From JAEULH01 sp963805915 (lineage in GTDB: Bacteria; Pseudomonadota; Alphaproteobacteria; Rhodospirillales; Defluviicoccaceae), in assembly GCA_963805915.1 (NCBI GenBank), contig CAWDWD010000013.1, positions 1 through 64,000 of the forward strand: a stretch of 64,000 bases of DNA. Direction: 5' to 3'. Position numbers and translations under genes: made by a program. The notes beneath the pieces were generated by a model. That model was not told the origin of the DNA. It saw only the letters and a program-made list of their open reading frames with translations, and did no database searches. Numbering within the stretch: the stretch's first letter is position 1; the number at the start of each line of letters is the position of its first letter. Positions 15,868 to 26,461 of this stretch are shown piece after piece.

Positions 15868-17292
15868 TCACTGGCCGGGTTCGCGCCCTTCCAGGACATC
15901 GTCGAGGCGCGCCAGAGTTTGCTGGCGCCCGAGGATCTCCATGACCTCGAAAATCGGTGGCGAAGCGGTCGCGCCCGTCAGCGCCGCGCGCAGCGGTTGG
16001 GCGACGCTCCGCAGCGCCACCCCGGTGCCGTCGCCGCCGGCCGACGCCCGAACCACGGCCTCCAGCGGCTCGGCGGTCCATGGATCGGTTGTCTCGAGCA
16101 GCGTTCGGACCCGGCGTAAATGCGTCTTCGCCTCCGCGCTCAATAGCGCGGCCGCTTTGGGATCCGGTGACAGTGGCGCATCGAACGCATAGAATGCGGC
16201 GTTGTCAGTCAAGTCCACAAGGGTCCTCGCGCGCTGCTTCAAGCCAGCCATTCCCTTTATAATACGGTCGAACGCGGCCTCGGCAAGCCTTCCATTCGCT
16301 TTTGCAGCAAGCCGCTGTAAGACCAGGTCCGCGAGCAAGCGGTCGTCGGCTTGGCGCAGGTACTGGGCGTTGACGCTGGTCAGCTTGGCGGTGTCGAAAC
16401 GCGCCGGCGCCCGGCCGACGGCGTCCAGATCGAACCAGGCCACGGCGTCGTCGCGGGTGATAATTTCCTCGTCGCCATGACTCCAGCCAAGCCGGAGAAG
16501 ATAGTTCGCCAACGCTTCTGGCAGGAACCCCATCTCCCGATAGGCCTGAACCGAGAGCGCGCCATGGCGCTTGGACAGCTTGGCGCCGTCGGGGCCGTGG
16601 ATGAGCGGGATGTGGGCGAATTGGGGCGGATGCCAGTCCATCGCGCGGTAGACATGATACTGCCGGAAGGTGTTGGTGAGGTGGTCGTCACCGCGAATGA
16701 CGTGGCTCACGCCCATGTCGTGATCATCGACGACGACGGCCAGCATGTAGGTCGGCGAACCGTCGGCGCGGAGCAGGATCATGTCGTCGAGGGTATCGTT
16801 CTGGACCGTGATCCGGCCCTGGACCAGATCATCGATGGAGGTCTCGCCGCCGCGCGGGGCTTTGAAGCGAACGACCGGGGCGACGCTTTGGGGCGGGGTC
16901 TCGCCGCCGCGATCGCGCCAGCGGCCGTCATAGCGGATCGGCCGGCCGGCGGCCTTCGCCGCCGCGCGCATGTCCGCCAGTTCCTCGGCGCTGGCGTAGC
17001 AGAGGTATGCCTTGTCCTTGGCGAGAAGCTGTCTTGCCACTTCGGCGTGGCGCGGCGCGCGCGCTGCTTGCGAGACCGGCTCGCCGTCCCAGTCGAGGCC
17101 GAGCCAAGTCAGGCCATCGAGGATCGCCGCGACCGCGTCTTCGTTCGATCGTGCCCGGTCGGTGTCCTCGATCCGCAACAAGAAGCGCCCGCCATGATGC
17201 TTGGCGAAGAGCCAACTGAACAGCGCCGTCCGCGCCCCGCCGATGTGGAGGTAACCGGTCGGTGAGGGGGCAAAGCGGGTAACGATGTCCAT
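15868..17292 (-). CDS. gltX: Glutamyl-tRNA synthetase
   Basis: A 474-residue class I aminoacyl-tRNA synthetase that charges tRNA-Glu (or tRNA-Gln for later amidation). The HIGH motif reads HIGGARTALF near the N-terminus and the KMSKS motif is KLSKRHG. The ATG at 17290-17292 gives MDIVTRFAPSPTGYLHIGG, the normal start. It lies 97 bases upstream of gltA on the same strand, a pairing common in alphaproteobacteria. Many alphaproteobacteria carry two gltX genes; which one this is cannot be told. Confidence 0.97.
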   Translation of the reverse strand: MDIVTRFAPSPTGYLHIGGARTALFSWLFAKHHGGRFLLRIEDTDRARSNEDAVAAILDGLTWLGLDWDGEPVSQAARAPRHAEVARQLLAKDKAYLCYASAEELADMRAAAKAAGRPIRYDGRWRDRGGETPPQSVAPVVRFKAPRGGETSIDDLVQGRITVQNDTLDDMILLRADGSPTYMLAVVVDDHDMGVSHVIRGDDHLTNTFRQYHVYRAMDWHPPQFAHIPLIHGPDGAKLSKRHGALSVQAYREMGFLPEALANYLLRLGWSHGDEEIITRDDAVAWFDLDAVGRAPARFDTAKLTSVNAQYLRQADDRLLADLVLQRLAAKANGRLAEAAFDRIIKGMAGLKQRARTLVDLTDNAAFYAFDAPLSPDPKAAALLSAEAKTHLRRVRTLLETTDPWTAEPLEAVVRASAGGDGTGVALRSVAQPLRAALTGATASPPIFEVMEILGRQQTLARLDDVLEGREPGQ

Positions 17293-17486
17293 GCGGCGGC
17301 TTCCTCGTGTTGGCGCGTGACTTAGCACGTTTCGCGGCGCGGGGAATATGCCTGTTCTTCGCGCACCGCGCACCGCGCATCCGGGCCGCCGGATTTTCTG
17401 GTCAGCGGGCGACGCGGTGGTACGGTGTGTCCCCAATCGCGGCCCGATCGCGCGGCGCGAACGGACAGCCAAATGGGGAGACCAAA

Positions 17487-17918
17487 ATGGACGTGGTTAT
17501 CAGCTGCGAAAGCTTCGAACTCGCGCTCGGCGAGGGACCGGACGTTGGCGATATTACCGGCCAGCTCGAGCGCATTGTCGGCGCGGCGGGCGTGCTTGAC
17601 GGGACCATGCACGTGTGCGCCGTCGGGTCGACCGCGTCGCTGACGACGATCGAGTTCGAGCCCGGCGCGGTTCAGGATCTCAAGAACGCCGTGCGCCGGT
17701 TGGCGCCGCCCGAGCTTGACTACGCGCACGAGATGACCTGGCACGACGGCAACGGCCACAGCCATGTTCAGGCGGCGCTGCTCGGGCCCTCCGTGGTGGT
17801 GCCGGTCCGCGACGGCAAGCTGAGGCTGGGGACATGGCAACAGGTGATCTTACTGAATCATGACATCCGCCCGAGGCGGCGTACGGTCGAGGTGACACTG
17901 GTCGGTACGGTCTCGTAG
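17487..17918 (+). CDS. YjbQ family protein (UPF0047)
   Basis: A 143-residue YjbQ-type protein. Conserved features are MHVCAVGSTASLTTIEFEPG, the metal-site region MTWHDGNGHSHVQAALLGPS and the end GTWQQVILLNHDIRPRRRTV. Some members have weak thiamine-phosphate synthase activity, but the physiological role is not settled. I chose the ATG at 17487 after GGGGAG; upstream sequence in the frame is arginine-rich and overlaps the promoter of the divergent gltX. Confidence 0.92.
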   Translation: MDVVISCESFELALGEGPDVGDITGQLERIVGAAGVLDGTMHVCAVGSTASLTTIEFEPGAVQDLKNAVRRLAPPELDYAHEMTWHDGNGHSHVQAALLGPSVVVPVRDGKLRLGTWQQVILLNHDIRPRRRTVEVTLVGTVS

Positions 17919-18198
17919 TTCAAGGCCGCCGCGGCGGGATCGGGGGGCGTGATGGCGGGGACGTGACCGCGGACTTTCGTTACCTTTCAAGCGTCAAGCA
18001 ACTTCTGCAAGGGGCATAGAAAGAAAATCATAATCGGTCTAAAAAACCCGGAGTGCGGGAAGAATTCCGATCCAGGTATAGCTCTTTCCACTTCGCGGTG
18101 ATATTGTGGACGCTAGGGGATTGTTGAGAGGGACTGGCCAAGCTTAGGTTCGGCGTGGGCGCACAAGCTGGGTCGGCGAAGGATCGAGGTCAGGAGAG

Positions 18199-18435
18199 AT
18201 GCTGCATTTGCCGACCAGCGGCTTTCGCATTTACGAAGTCGCCATTTACAACAAGCAAGTGCGCGCACTCGTGCGGCAACGAAAGCGTCACCGCCACTTC
18301 AGCGACCGCTGGGCCGAACTGCAAACGCGCGACGTCGTCGCCAGAGACGAAGACGAGGCCCGCACCCTCATCGCCCAACGGTTCCCCCCCGAGGATGGCT
18401 TCATCGTCAAGGGTGTCAACCCGGCCCGGTTCTGA
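18199..18435 (+). CDS. Conserved-looking small hypothetical protein
   Basis: A 78-residue protein, MLHLPTSGFRIYEVAIYNKQ to GFIVKGVNPARF. Charged residues alternate in an alpha/beta pattern (FRIYEVAIYNKQVRALVRQR, then DEDEARTLIAQRFPPEDGFI), and codon third positions are GC-rich as in its neighbours, so I take it as real. The tail (DEARxLIxxRFPPEDGFxV) recalls short hypothetical proteins of Rhodospirillales with no known role. AGGAG ends very close to the ATG. It stands alone and is followed immediately by a 12-bp tandem repeat. Confidence 0.65.
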   Translation: MLHLPTSGFRIYEVAIYNKQVRALVRQRKRHRHFSDRWAELQTRDVVARDEDEARTLIAQRFPPEDGFIVKGVNPARF

Positions 18436-18444
18436 CCGCGCCCA

Positions 18445-18504
18445 GCGTAAATCCCAGCCTAAATCCTTGCGTAAATCCCCGAATAAAATCCGGCGTAAAT
18501 CATA
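18445..18504 (+). repeat. 12-bp tandem repeat, five units (consensus GCGTAAATCCCN)
   Basis: Five units in exact 12-base phase at 18445, 18457, 18469, 18481 and 18493: GCGTAAATCCCA, GCCTAAATCCTT, GCGTAAATCCCC, GAATAAAATCCG and GCGTAAATCATA. They start 9 bases after the stop of the small hypothetical gene. Confidence 0.9.
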
Positions 18505-18660
18505 GTGCGCGACCGTCACGTTCGGACGCGGCAGCACGGGGACCGCTCGGGCGGACCCGAGGAACGGCGGATAACTGGTGGTCTGATCCGAGGCGCAACG
18601 CCATTGATCGTGCCGGTCGCGCCCTTCGACTCGCGCTCCATTCGGGTGAAAAGCGAAGGC

Positions 18661-20613
<1,953 letters not shown>

Positions 20614-20760
20614 GGCTCTACTCCTCAACAGTCTCGTGAAAGACAACACCGCCCGGCAGTATGCGAACGGCTTGCGGCCGACGCAACGCCGGGCGGCCAA
20701 ATAGCGGCCCGAGATCAGCGCGATGGCCAATCGCGCGCGAACGCCCATTATAGATGAGAC

Positions 20761-21684
20761 ATGTCAGAACCCGCGGCCGGCTCCATCTCCCAACGCTTCG
20801 GCAGGCTTGCCGATCCGACCCGCGGCGCGGTGTTCATGATCGCGGCCGCCGCCGGCTTCGCGGTGATGATGGCGATCGTGCGCTATGTCTCGCGGGAGCT
20901 GCATCCGTTCGAGGTGGCGTTCTTTCGCAACCTGTTCGGCCTCGGCTTGATGGCGCCGTGGATCGTTCGCGTCGGCCGCGACAGCCTGACGACCAGGCGT
21001 TGGGCCATGCATCTGCTGCGCTCGCTCGCCGGTTTGGCGGCCATGCTCACCTTATTTACCGCATTGAGCCTGCTGCCGCTGGCCGAGGTCACCGCGCTGA
21101 CTTTCACCACGCCCTTGTTCACCACCATCGGCGCGGCGGTTATTCTTGGCGAGACGGTCAAGGCGCGGCGGTGGAGCGCGACGCTGGTCGGATTCGCCGG
21201 CGCCCTGATCATCCTGCGCCCCGGCGCCGAAACCATCCGGCCCGAGGCTTTGATCGCGCTCGCCGCCGCGGCACTGATGGCGTGCGCATTCCTCACGGTG
21301 AAATCGCTGTCACGGACCGAACATCCGAACACCATCGTCTTGATGATGGGAGTGCTGATGACGCCGCTGTCGCTGGTCCCAGCGCTCTTCGTCTGGACGC
21401 CGCCGACGGCGCACCTGTGGGGCTGGCTGGCGGCCATGGGCCTCGCGGCGACGATCGGCCAGGTGTTTTTGACGCGGGCATTCGCAGCCGCCGACGCCTC
21501 GGCGGTGCTGCCGTTCGACTTCTCGCGGTTGGTGTTCGTAGCGATCCTCGGCTACGTGTTTTTCGGCGAGCGGCCCGACGTCTGGACCTGGGCGGGCGCC
21601 GGCGTCATCGTCGCCGCGAGCGGCTATATCGCGCATCGCGAGGCCGCTCTTGGCCGGCGGGTCGACCCGCCGCACCCACCGTAG
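20761..21684 (+). CDS. DMT-superfamily (EamA) transporter
   Basis: A 307-residue inner-membrane protein with about ten transmembrane helices arranged as two EamA repeats (for example FAVMMAIVRYVSRELHPFEV in the first, AMGLAATIGQVFLTRAFAAA in the second). The conserved Glu in PLAEVTALTFTTPLF is present. EamA carriers export metabolites such as amino acids; the substrate here is unknown. It is divergent from aacS and followed by a strong hairpin. Confidence 0.93.
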   Translation: MSEPAAGSISQRFGRLADPTRGAVFMIAAAAGFAVMMAIVRYVSRELHPFEVAFFRNLFGLGLMAPWIVRVGRDSLTTRRWAMHLLRSLAGLAAMLTLFTALSLLPLAEVTALTFTTPLFTTIGAAVILGETVKARRWSATLVGFAGALIILRPGAETIRPEALIALAAAALMACAFLTVKSLSRTEHPNTIVLMMGVLMTPLSLVPALFVWTPPTAHLWGWLAAMGLAATIGQVFLTRAFAAADASAVLPFDFSRLVFVAILGYVFFGERPDVWTWAGAGVIVAASGYIAHREAALGRRVDPPHPP

Positions 21685-21693
21685 TGGTCTGAT

Positions 21694-21721
21694 CCTGGCG
21701 CTTGAGTCCTCAAGCGTCAGG
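21694..21721 (+). terminator. Perfect-type hairpin, candidate bidirectional terminator
   Basis: CCTGGCGCTTGAG (21694-21706) and CTCAAGCGTCAGG (21709-21721) form a 13-bp stem with one G-T pair and a two-base gap in the loop. It lies 10 bases after the EamA stop, between convergent genes. There is no T-run on either side, so termination is inferred from position. Confidence 0.55.
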
Positions 21722-21846
21722 TGAATCAGCCTACCGGATCAATTGGTTGGTGGTTCGATCAGCTGACGGATGGGTACCATTCGTCAGCATCGAACCAGTG
21801 GGACGCGCCGCCCGACAAGCGAAACTGCTTTTAGCAATCCCGATAG

Positions 21847-23112
21847 CTATCCCAAAGCGGCGCGCGGACAACGCCATGGCCATGACATGCGGAACAGGCG
21901 ACGCAGAGGCGCTGGCGAAGGGATCGGCCGCGTCCGCCGGCGCATCAGTTCGACCTTGCCGAGTCCGGTATACCCCGCGACCCGCGTTTCCTGGCGGTCA
22001 CCGGCGAACGCCAGGCGCAGCCGTTCGATCAGAGCGGCGCGGTTGGCGCGATGGCGCATGGCGACGAAGTCGACGACGATATGGCCGGCGAGGTCGCGCA
22101 AGCCGATCTCGCGTGCAAGGATATCGACCGCGGCCATGTTGACCGCCAGCGCCGTCCGTTCCGCGCCACCGCCACGCCCGGCGCCGCTGTCGACATCGAT
22201 CGCGATCAGTGCCGGGGTTTCCGCGATATGGATCGCGCCGCCGCCGGGCAAGGGCACGCTGGGTTCGAGCGCGGCTTCGATCTGGGCGCTAATCCCGAGG
22301 CCGTCGAATAGCGCGCCGGTCCCGGCCGAAAGGGCGCAGAGGGGCGCCAGGTCGGGATAAAGTTGGCGAACCGCTGCGAGCACGGCGGGGACGTCGGCGA
22401 GAATTCGCCGCAGACCCGGGCCGGCCTCATCGGCGATCGCCGCCAGAAGCGGATCGACCGCGCGGTAAAGCCGCGCCGGCGCCCTTGCGGTCGCGACCCG
22501 CGCCTCGATCTCTTGCCAAACGGAGATGAGCTTGGCTGCATCCGCCATGACCGCGTCGTTGCTCGCGGCGGCGGCGGCGTTGCGGACGAACCAGCCGTGC
22601 TCCCCGCTCCCCAGATCGCCACCCCCCAGATCGCCAAGGAGGCAGCCCAGGCGCGCCCGCGCCGCGCTGTCGCCCATGCGGCGCGATACTCGCGCCTCGG
22701 CGCGATGCGGCAGCAGGATCACGGTGCGTCCCGGCAGGACAACGGCGTTGGTCAATCTGGCCGCCTTGTCGCCTTCGGCCTCGCGGCTGATCTGGACAAG
22801 AACGGCATCGCCCTCGCCGAGCTTTTTGTGCGCGCGGCCGGCCGCACCGAAGGCAGGCTTGCTTATGCCGCTTCGCGCGAGGAACCCGAAACGGCCGCCG
22901 CCGAGATCGATGAAGGCGGCGGCAAGGTCGCGATCGACGCGGTGGACGCGGCCCAACACGATATCGCCTATTCGGCCGCCTTGCCGATCATTCGCGGCAC
23001 GACCGCCGATCTCGATACGGGTCAGCACGTCATCGACAAGAAAGGCGCCGACAAGCTCGCCGCCCACCGCCGATATGGCGATTTCATCGACCGGCATCAT
23101 GCGGGCCGGCAT
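21847..23112 (-). CDS. Ribonuclease E/G-like protein, shortened C-terminus
   Basis: A 421-residue RNase E/G-family protein. An S1-like N-terminal domain (GDIVLGRVHRVDRDLAAAFIDLG) is followed by the core with ALIAIDVDSGAG and HIVVDFVAMRHRANRAALIE, where the acidic residues of the metal site fall (DVDS, DFVAM). The family's GLxxLTRRRT end is seen as GLGKVELMRRRTRP, but the usual following SLAELL and Zn-link are replaced by IPSPAPLRRLFRMSWPW. Short RNase G-like proteins with a matching C-terminus are usual beside infA in alphaproteobacteria, normally with maf between and yacG after; both are missing here. The start is one of several Met codons (M1, M5, M6). Confidence 0.85.
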   Translation of the reverse strand: MPARMMPVDEIAISAVGGELVGAFLVDDVLTRIEIGGRAANDRQGGRIGDIVLGRVHRVDRDLAAAFIDLGGGRFGFLARSGISKPAFGAAGRAHKKLGEGDAVLVQISREAEGDKAARLTNAVVLPGRTVILLPHRAEARVSRRMGDSAARARLGCLLGDLGGGDLGSGEHGWFVRNAAAAASNDAVMADAAKLISVWQEIEARVATARAPARLYRAVDPLLAAIADEAGPGLRRILADVPAVLAAVRQLYPDLAPLCALSAGTGALFDGLGISAQIEAALEPSVPLPGGGAIHIAETPALIAIDVDSGAGRGGGAERTALAVNMAAVDILAREIGLRDLAGHIVVDFVAMRHRANRAALIERLRLAFAGDRQETRVAGYTGLGKVELMRRRTRPIPSPAPLRRLFRMSWPWRCPRAALG

Positions 23113-23209
23113 GAACGGCGAGCGGATTGGCGAGAAATGTAATGATCGTCATAAATGCCGGACTTGGCATCCGGGAAAGCGTGCCGGGCCGCGCGGCCGG
23201 CAAGCAGGC

Positions 23210-23428
23210 TCATTTAAATCGAAAGGTAATCCTGCCTTTCGTCAAATCATAGGGCGTGATCTCGACACTGACCTTGTCGCCCGCTAGTACGCGGATCCGG
23301 TTTTTCCGCATCTTTCCCGCAGTATGCGCCAAAATTTCGTGATTGTTTTCCAGCTTTACCCGAAACATCGCGTTCGGCAATAGCTCGGTCACGACGCCGG
23401 AAAACTCAAGGACCTCTTCTTTAGCCAT
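23210..23428 (-). CDS. infA: Translation initiation factor IF-1
   Basis: A 72-residue single-domain S1/OB-fold protein, MAKEEVLEFSGVVTELLPNA to DLTKGRITFRFK, of exactly standard length, which binds the 30S A site during initiation. AGGGAAAGGA precedes the ATG. It starts only 10 bases after the stop of the sensor kinase gene, so it may be transcribed partly from the kinase operon. Confidence 0.98.
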   Translation of the reverse strand: MAKEEVLEFSGVVTELLPNAMFRVKLENNHEILAHTAGKMRKNRIRVLAGDKVSVEITPYDLTKGRITFRFK

Positions 23429-23438
23429 TCCTTTCCCT

Positions 23439-25898
23439 TTACAATGATTTCCTGTCCCCTAAATGACCGTGATCGGCTTTGCGGTCAAGGGGCTTGTGGG
23501 CGTGTCCTTGGCTTGTCCGGGTGGTCGCTCTCGGCAGGAACAGGCGGACGGTGGTGCCACGGCCGATCTCGCTTTCCACCGTGACATGGCCACCCGACTG
23601 GCGGACGAAGCCGTAGACCATGCTCAGGCCGAGGCCGCTGCCGCGGCCGAACTTCTTGGTCGTGAAGAACGGCTCGAAAATCCGCTCGATGGTCTCGCCG
23701 GACATGCCGGTTCCGGTGTCGCTGACCGCGACGCTCGCGTAGTCACCGGGCGTCCATTCAGGGCCTGGCACGGCATCGAGGCTATCGAAAACCGTGTTCG
23801 CGGTCACGATCGTCACCATGCCGCCGTCCGCCATGGCGTCTTGGGCATTGACGACCAGGTTGAGCAGGGCGCTCTCGAGCTGGCCGGGGTCGATCATGGT
23901 CGACCAGATTTCCGGCGCCAGCTGCTCGACGACCTCGATCTTGTCTCCGAGGGTGCGGCGAAGAAGATTGGTCATCCCGCCGACGACTTGATTAAGATCG
24001 ACGATCTTTGGATGGAGCCGTTGCCGGCGGGCGAAGGCGAGGAGGCGGTGAATGAGCTCGGCGCCGCGTTCGGCGGACCACAGCGCGTCGGCGACCAGTT
24101 CGCGATCCTCGTCGTCGCCACCCCCCTTTTCCTGAAGCAGCTCAAGGTTGCCGAGAATGATCGCCAGCACATTGTTGAAGTCATGGGCGATGCCGCCGGT
24201 GAGCTGGCCAACCAGCTCGAGACGCTGCGAGCGGCGCAGGCGCTCCTCGGTGGACCTGCGCTCGGTAATATCCTCCTTTACCGCTACGTAGTGGGTGACC
24301 TTCCCGTGGACATCGCGCACCGGCGCGATCGCGGCGAGTTCCCAAAATACCTCGCCGTTCTTGCGTTTGTTGTGAAGCTCGCCGCGCCAGACATCACCTC
24401 TGGAAATCATCCGCCACAGCTCGGCATAGTCTTCTGGCGGGGTCTGCCCTGACTTAAGAACGCGCGGGTTCTTGCCGACAACCTCGGAATAGGTGTAGCC
24501 GGTAACGTTGGTGAACTTGGGATTCACGTACTCGATAGTTCCGTTGATGTCCGTGATCACTACCGAGACGGGGCTTTGCTCGACGCACTGGAACAGCTTG
24601 CGCAGGTCACCCTCGGCGCGGCGGTGGGTCGAGATATCCTGAAGCATCAGCAAGAACCGATCCTCGCCGGCCCAGCGCATCGGCGTCGCCCGTATCTCGG
24701 CGTAGGCGATGGGCCGGTTCGGGCGGTTGATCTCGATCTCGCCAACGTCGTTGTGTACCACCGGGAAGCCGAATTCGGAACCGATCAGCTCGTGGCTGTT
24801 CCTGGCGAAGAGGGCTTCCGCCGCCTTGTTGACGAAGAAAATCTTGTGCTGGCTGTCGACGACGACAATCGCCATCGATTGCATCTCGATGATTGATCGC
24901 CATCGCGCCTCGCTGTCGCGCAGCGCCTCCTCCGCGCGCTGTCGATCGCTCACATCATCGTAAAGAAGCACGATGTCGCCCGACGGGAGCCGGTAGATAT
25001 CGCCCTCGCGCCAACCGGAGCGATCATCGTCGCGGTAGTAGACGACCGGCAGGCGTTCGGGCGCACCGGTCCGCGCGACCCGGCGCAACGCGTCGAGCAG
25101 CCCGTGCTCGCCGGCGCCCGGAAAGATCTCGCTCAGGGATCGCCCGATCACTTGCTCGCGGCCCAAATCCTCGATGCGTTCGGCGCCGCGATTAAAATCC
25201 TTGAAGACGAAATCCTCGCCCTTGCCGCGCGCCTCGAATACCGCGGCGCCCGTACGCATGTTCTCGAACAGCTCGTGATATCGTGCGTCGCGCTGACGGC
25301 CGCGAGCGAGCAGGGGTCTGCCGATGGCGAAGAAGGCATACGCCGACGCGGCGACAAGGAGCGCGGTGGCGCCGCTGGCGATCGCCGCGGCGTCGATAAA
25401 CGGCGCGCGGATCTCGGCCAGGTCAATGGTTGCGACGACGGCCGAAGCATTGACGACCACCGGCTCGAACGCGGCCAGTACGGTGGCGTTCGCATCATCG
25501 GAAACGGTGGCGCTCCCCGATTCTCCGGCGAGGGCGCGGCGCATAAGCAAAGCGAGAGGCGAACCTTCGCCAGGTGGCCGGCGGGCACCCCGCGATTCTG
25601 CCTGGGTCACGGCGCTAAGGACCATGGAGCCGCCGCCCAGGCGGCCGACGATGACCCGGCCGCTCTGCCCAAGGTGACGGTAAAGCGCTGAAGCGCGCGC
25701 GGCGTCGCCGGTCTCGTCACCCCGCCGCGGGGCCGCGCCGGAGAGAACGGCCGCTTGCTCGCGCGCGGCCTCGACGAGATCGCGGCGGTGAGCCTTTACC
25801 TCGGCCGCGTAGAGCGAGCCGATGCAGATCGCGCCGACGATTAGCGCGGTCGCGCTCATGATCACGACGAGAAGGACAAGCGCCTTCTTGTCAGTCAT
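23439..25898 (-). CDS. Multi-PAS sensor histidine kinase
   Basis: An 819-residue membrane sensor kinase. TM1 is at about residues 8-30 and TM2 at about 175-196, with a periplasmic region between. Three PAS-type domains follow, the last (SVVITDINGTIEYVNPKFTN, VTGYTYSEVVGKNPRVLKSG) being a classic PAS/PAC. The dimerisation box has GIAHDFNN with the phosphorylated His at 572, and the ATPase domain shows NLVVNAQDAM, DTGTGMS and GRGSGLGLSMVYGF. HDFNN-type kinases commonly act with a receiver; the response regulator gene overlaps its start by 8 bases. The signal is unknown. Confidence 0.95.
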   Translation of the reverse strand: MTDKKALVLLVVIMSATALIVGAICIGSLYAAEVKAHRRDLVEAAREQAAVLSGAAPRRGDETGDAARASALYRHLGQSGRVIVGRLGGGSMVLSAVTQAESRGARRPPGEGSPLALLMRRALAGESGSATVSDDANATVLAAFEPVVVNASAVVATIDLAEIRAPFIDAAAIASGATALLVAASAYAFFAIGRPLLARGRQRDARYHELFENMRTGAAVFEARGKGEDFVFKDFNRGAERIEDLGREQVIGRSLSEIFPGAGEHGLLDALRRVARTGAPERLPVVYYRDDDRSGWREGDIYRLPSGDIVLLYDDVSDRQRAEEALRDSEARWRSIIEMQSMAIVVVDSQHKIFFVNKAAEALFARNSHELIGSEFGFPVVHNDVGEIEINRPNRPIAYAEIRATPMRWAGEDRFLLMLQDISTHRRAEGDLRKLFQCVEQSPVSVVITDINGTIEYVNPKFTNVTGYTYSEVVGKNPRVLKSGQTPPEDYAELWRMISRGDVWRGELHNKRKNGEVFWELAAIAPVRDVHGKVTHYVAVKEDITERRSTEERLRRSQRLELVGQLTGGIAHDFNNVLAIILGNLELLQEKGGGDDEDRELVADALWSAERGAELIHRLLAFARRQRLHPKIVDLNQVVGGMTNLLRRTLGDKIEVVEQLAPEIWSTMIDPGQLESALLNLVVNAQDAMADGGMVTIVTANTVFDSLDAVPGPEWTPGDYASVAVSDTGTGMSGETIERIFEPFFTTKKFGRGSGLGLSMVYGFVRQSGGHVTVESEIGRGTTVRLFLPRATTRTSQGHAHKPLDRKADHGHLGDRKSL

Positions 25899-26292
25899 GG
25901 TCCGCGCCCAGCGTCGCGCCCCTGTCCTTCAGCAGAGCCTCGCGCAAGCGCGGGACGCTGACCGGTTTGCTCAGCGTGGTCACCGAGCGCAGCCCCTTGA
26001 CCTCGGCGAGCAGCCGGGCGTTCACCGCGTAGTCGGGGTGGTAGCCGGTAATAATAATGATGTCACCACGACAACCCTGGTCGACGAGCCACAGGATAAG
26101 CTCGTTCCCGTCGATGTCCGGCATGACCATATCGATAACGATCGTGTCCGGCGTCTCGCGCCGGTACGCGGCCTGAAAATCGCTACCGTGAACAGTCGCT
26201 TCGACCGCGAAACCCAGTCGGGCGGCGACGCGCTCGACAAATGCCGCGAAACGCGGTTCGTCGTCCACGATCAGTAGGCGCTTTGCAACCAT
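25891..26292 (-). CDS. Single-domain response regulator
   Basis: A 133-residue receiver protein with no output domain. Acidic pocket VDDEP (D10, D11), phosphorylation site D54 in IDMVMPD, conserved switch residue T in IIITGYH and lysine in LSKPV. It is first in the operon and overlaps the kinase gene by 8 bases. Lone receivers either relay phosphate or inhibit by protein contact. Confidence 0.93.
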   Translation of the reverse strand: MVAKRLLIVDDEPRFAAFVERVAARLGFAVEATVHGSDFQAAYRRETPDTIVIDMVMPDIDGNELILWLVDQGCRGDIIIITGYHPDYAVNARLLAEVKGLRSVTTLSKPVSVPRLREALLKDRGATLGADHD

Positions 26293-26461
26293 CGCCGTGT
26301 CCTTCGGACTTTGCCTCAGGCGACGCGCAATTTATAGCCATATCATGCGTCGACGCTTAAGGGTGCGTATTTATGTAACCCGGTGGCGCGGCGGCCCGCC
26401 CGAGGGGCCGCACAGTATCGAAGTTTCACCTCGTCGGCGAGTGCGCGCTCGTCTCTACGCG

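Noticed and set aside
17322..17840. 172-codon minus-strand frame opposite the YjbQ gene
   Set aside because: Antisense to a conserved family and without a plausible fold.
20754..21692. Second plus-strand frame overlapping EamA, of similar length
   Set aside because: Arginine-rich sequence without hydrophobic helices, a shadow of the EamA gene; only the frame from 20761 has membrane segments.
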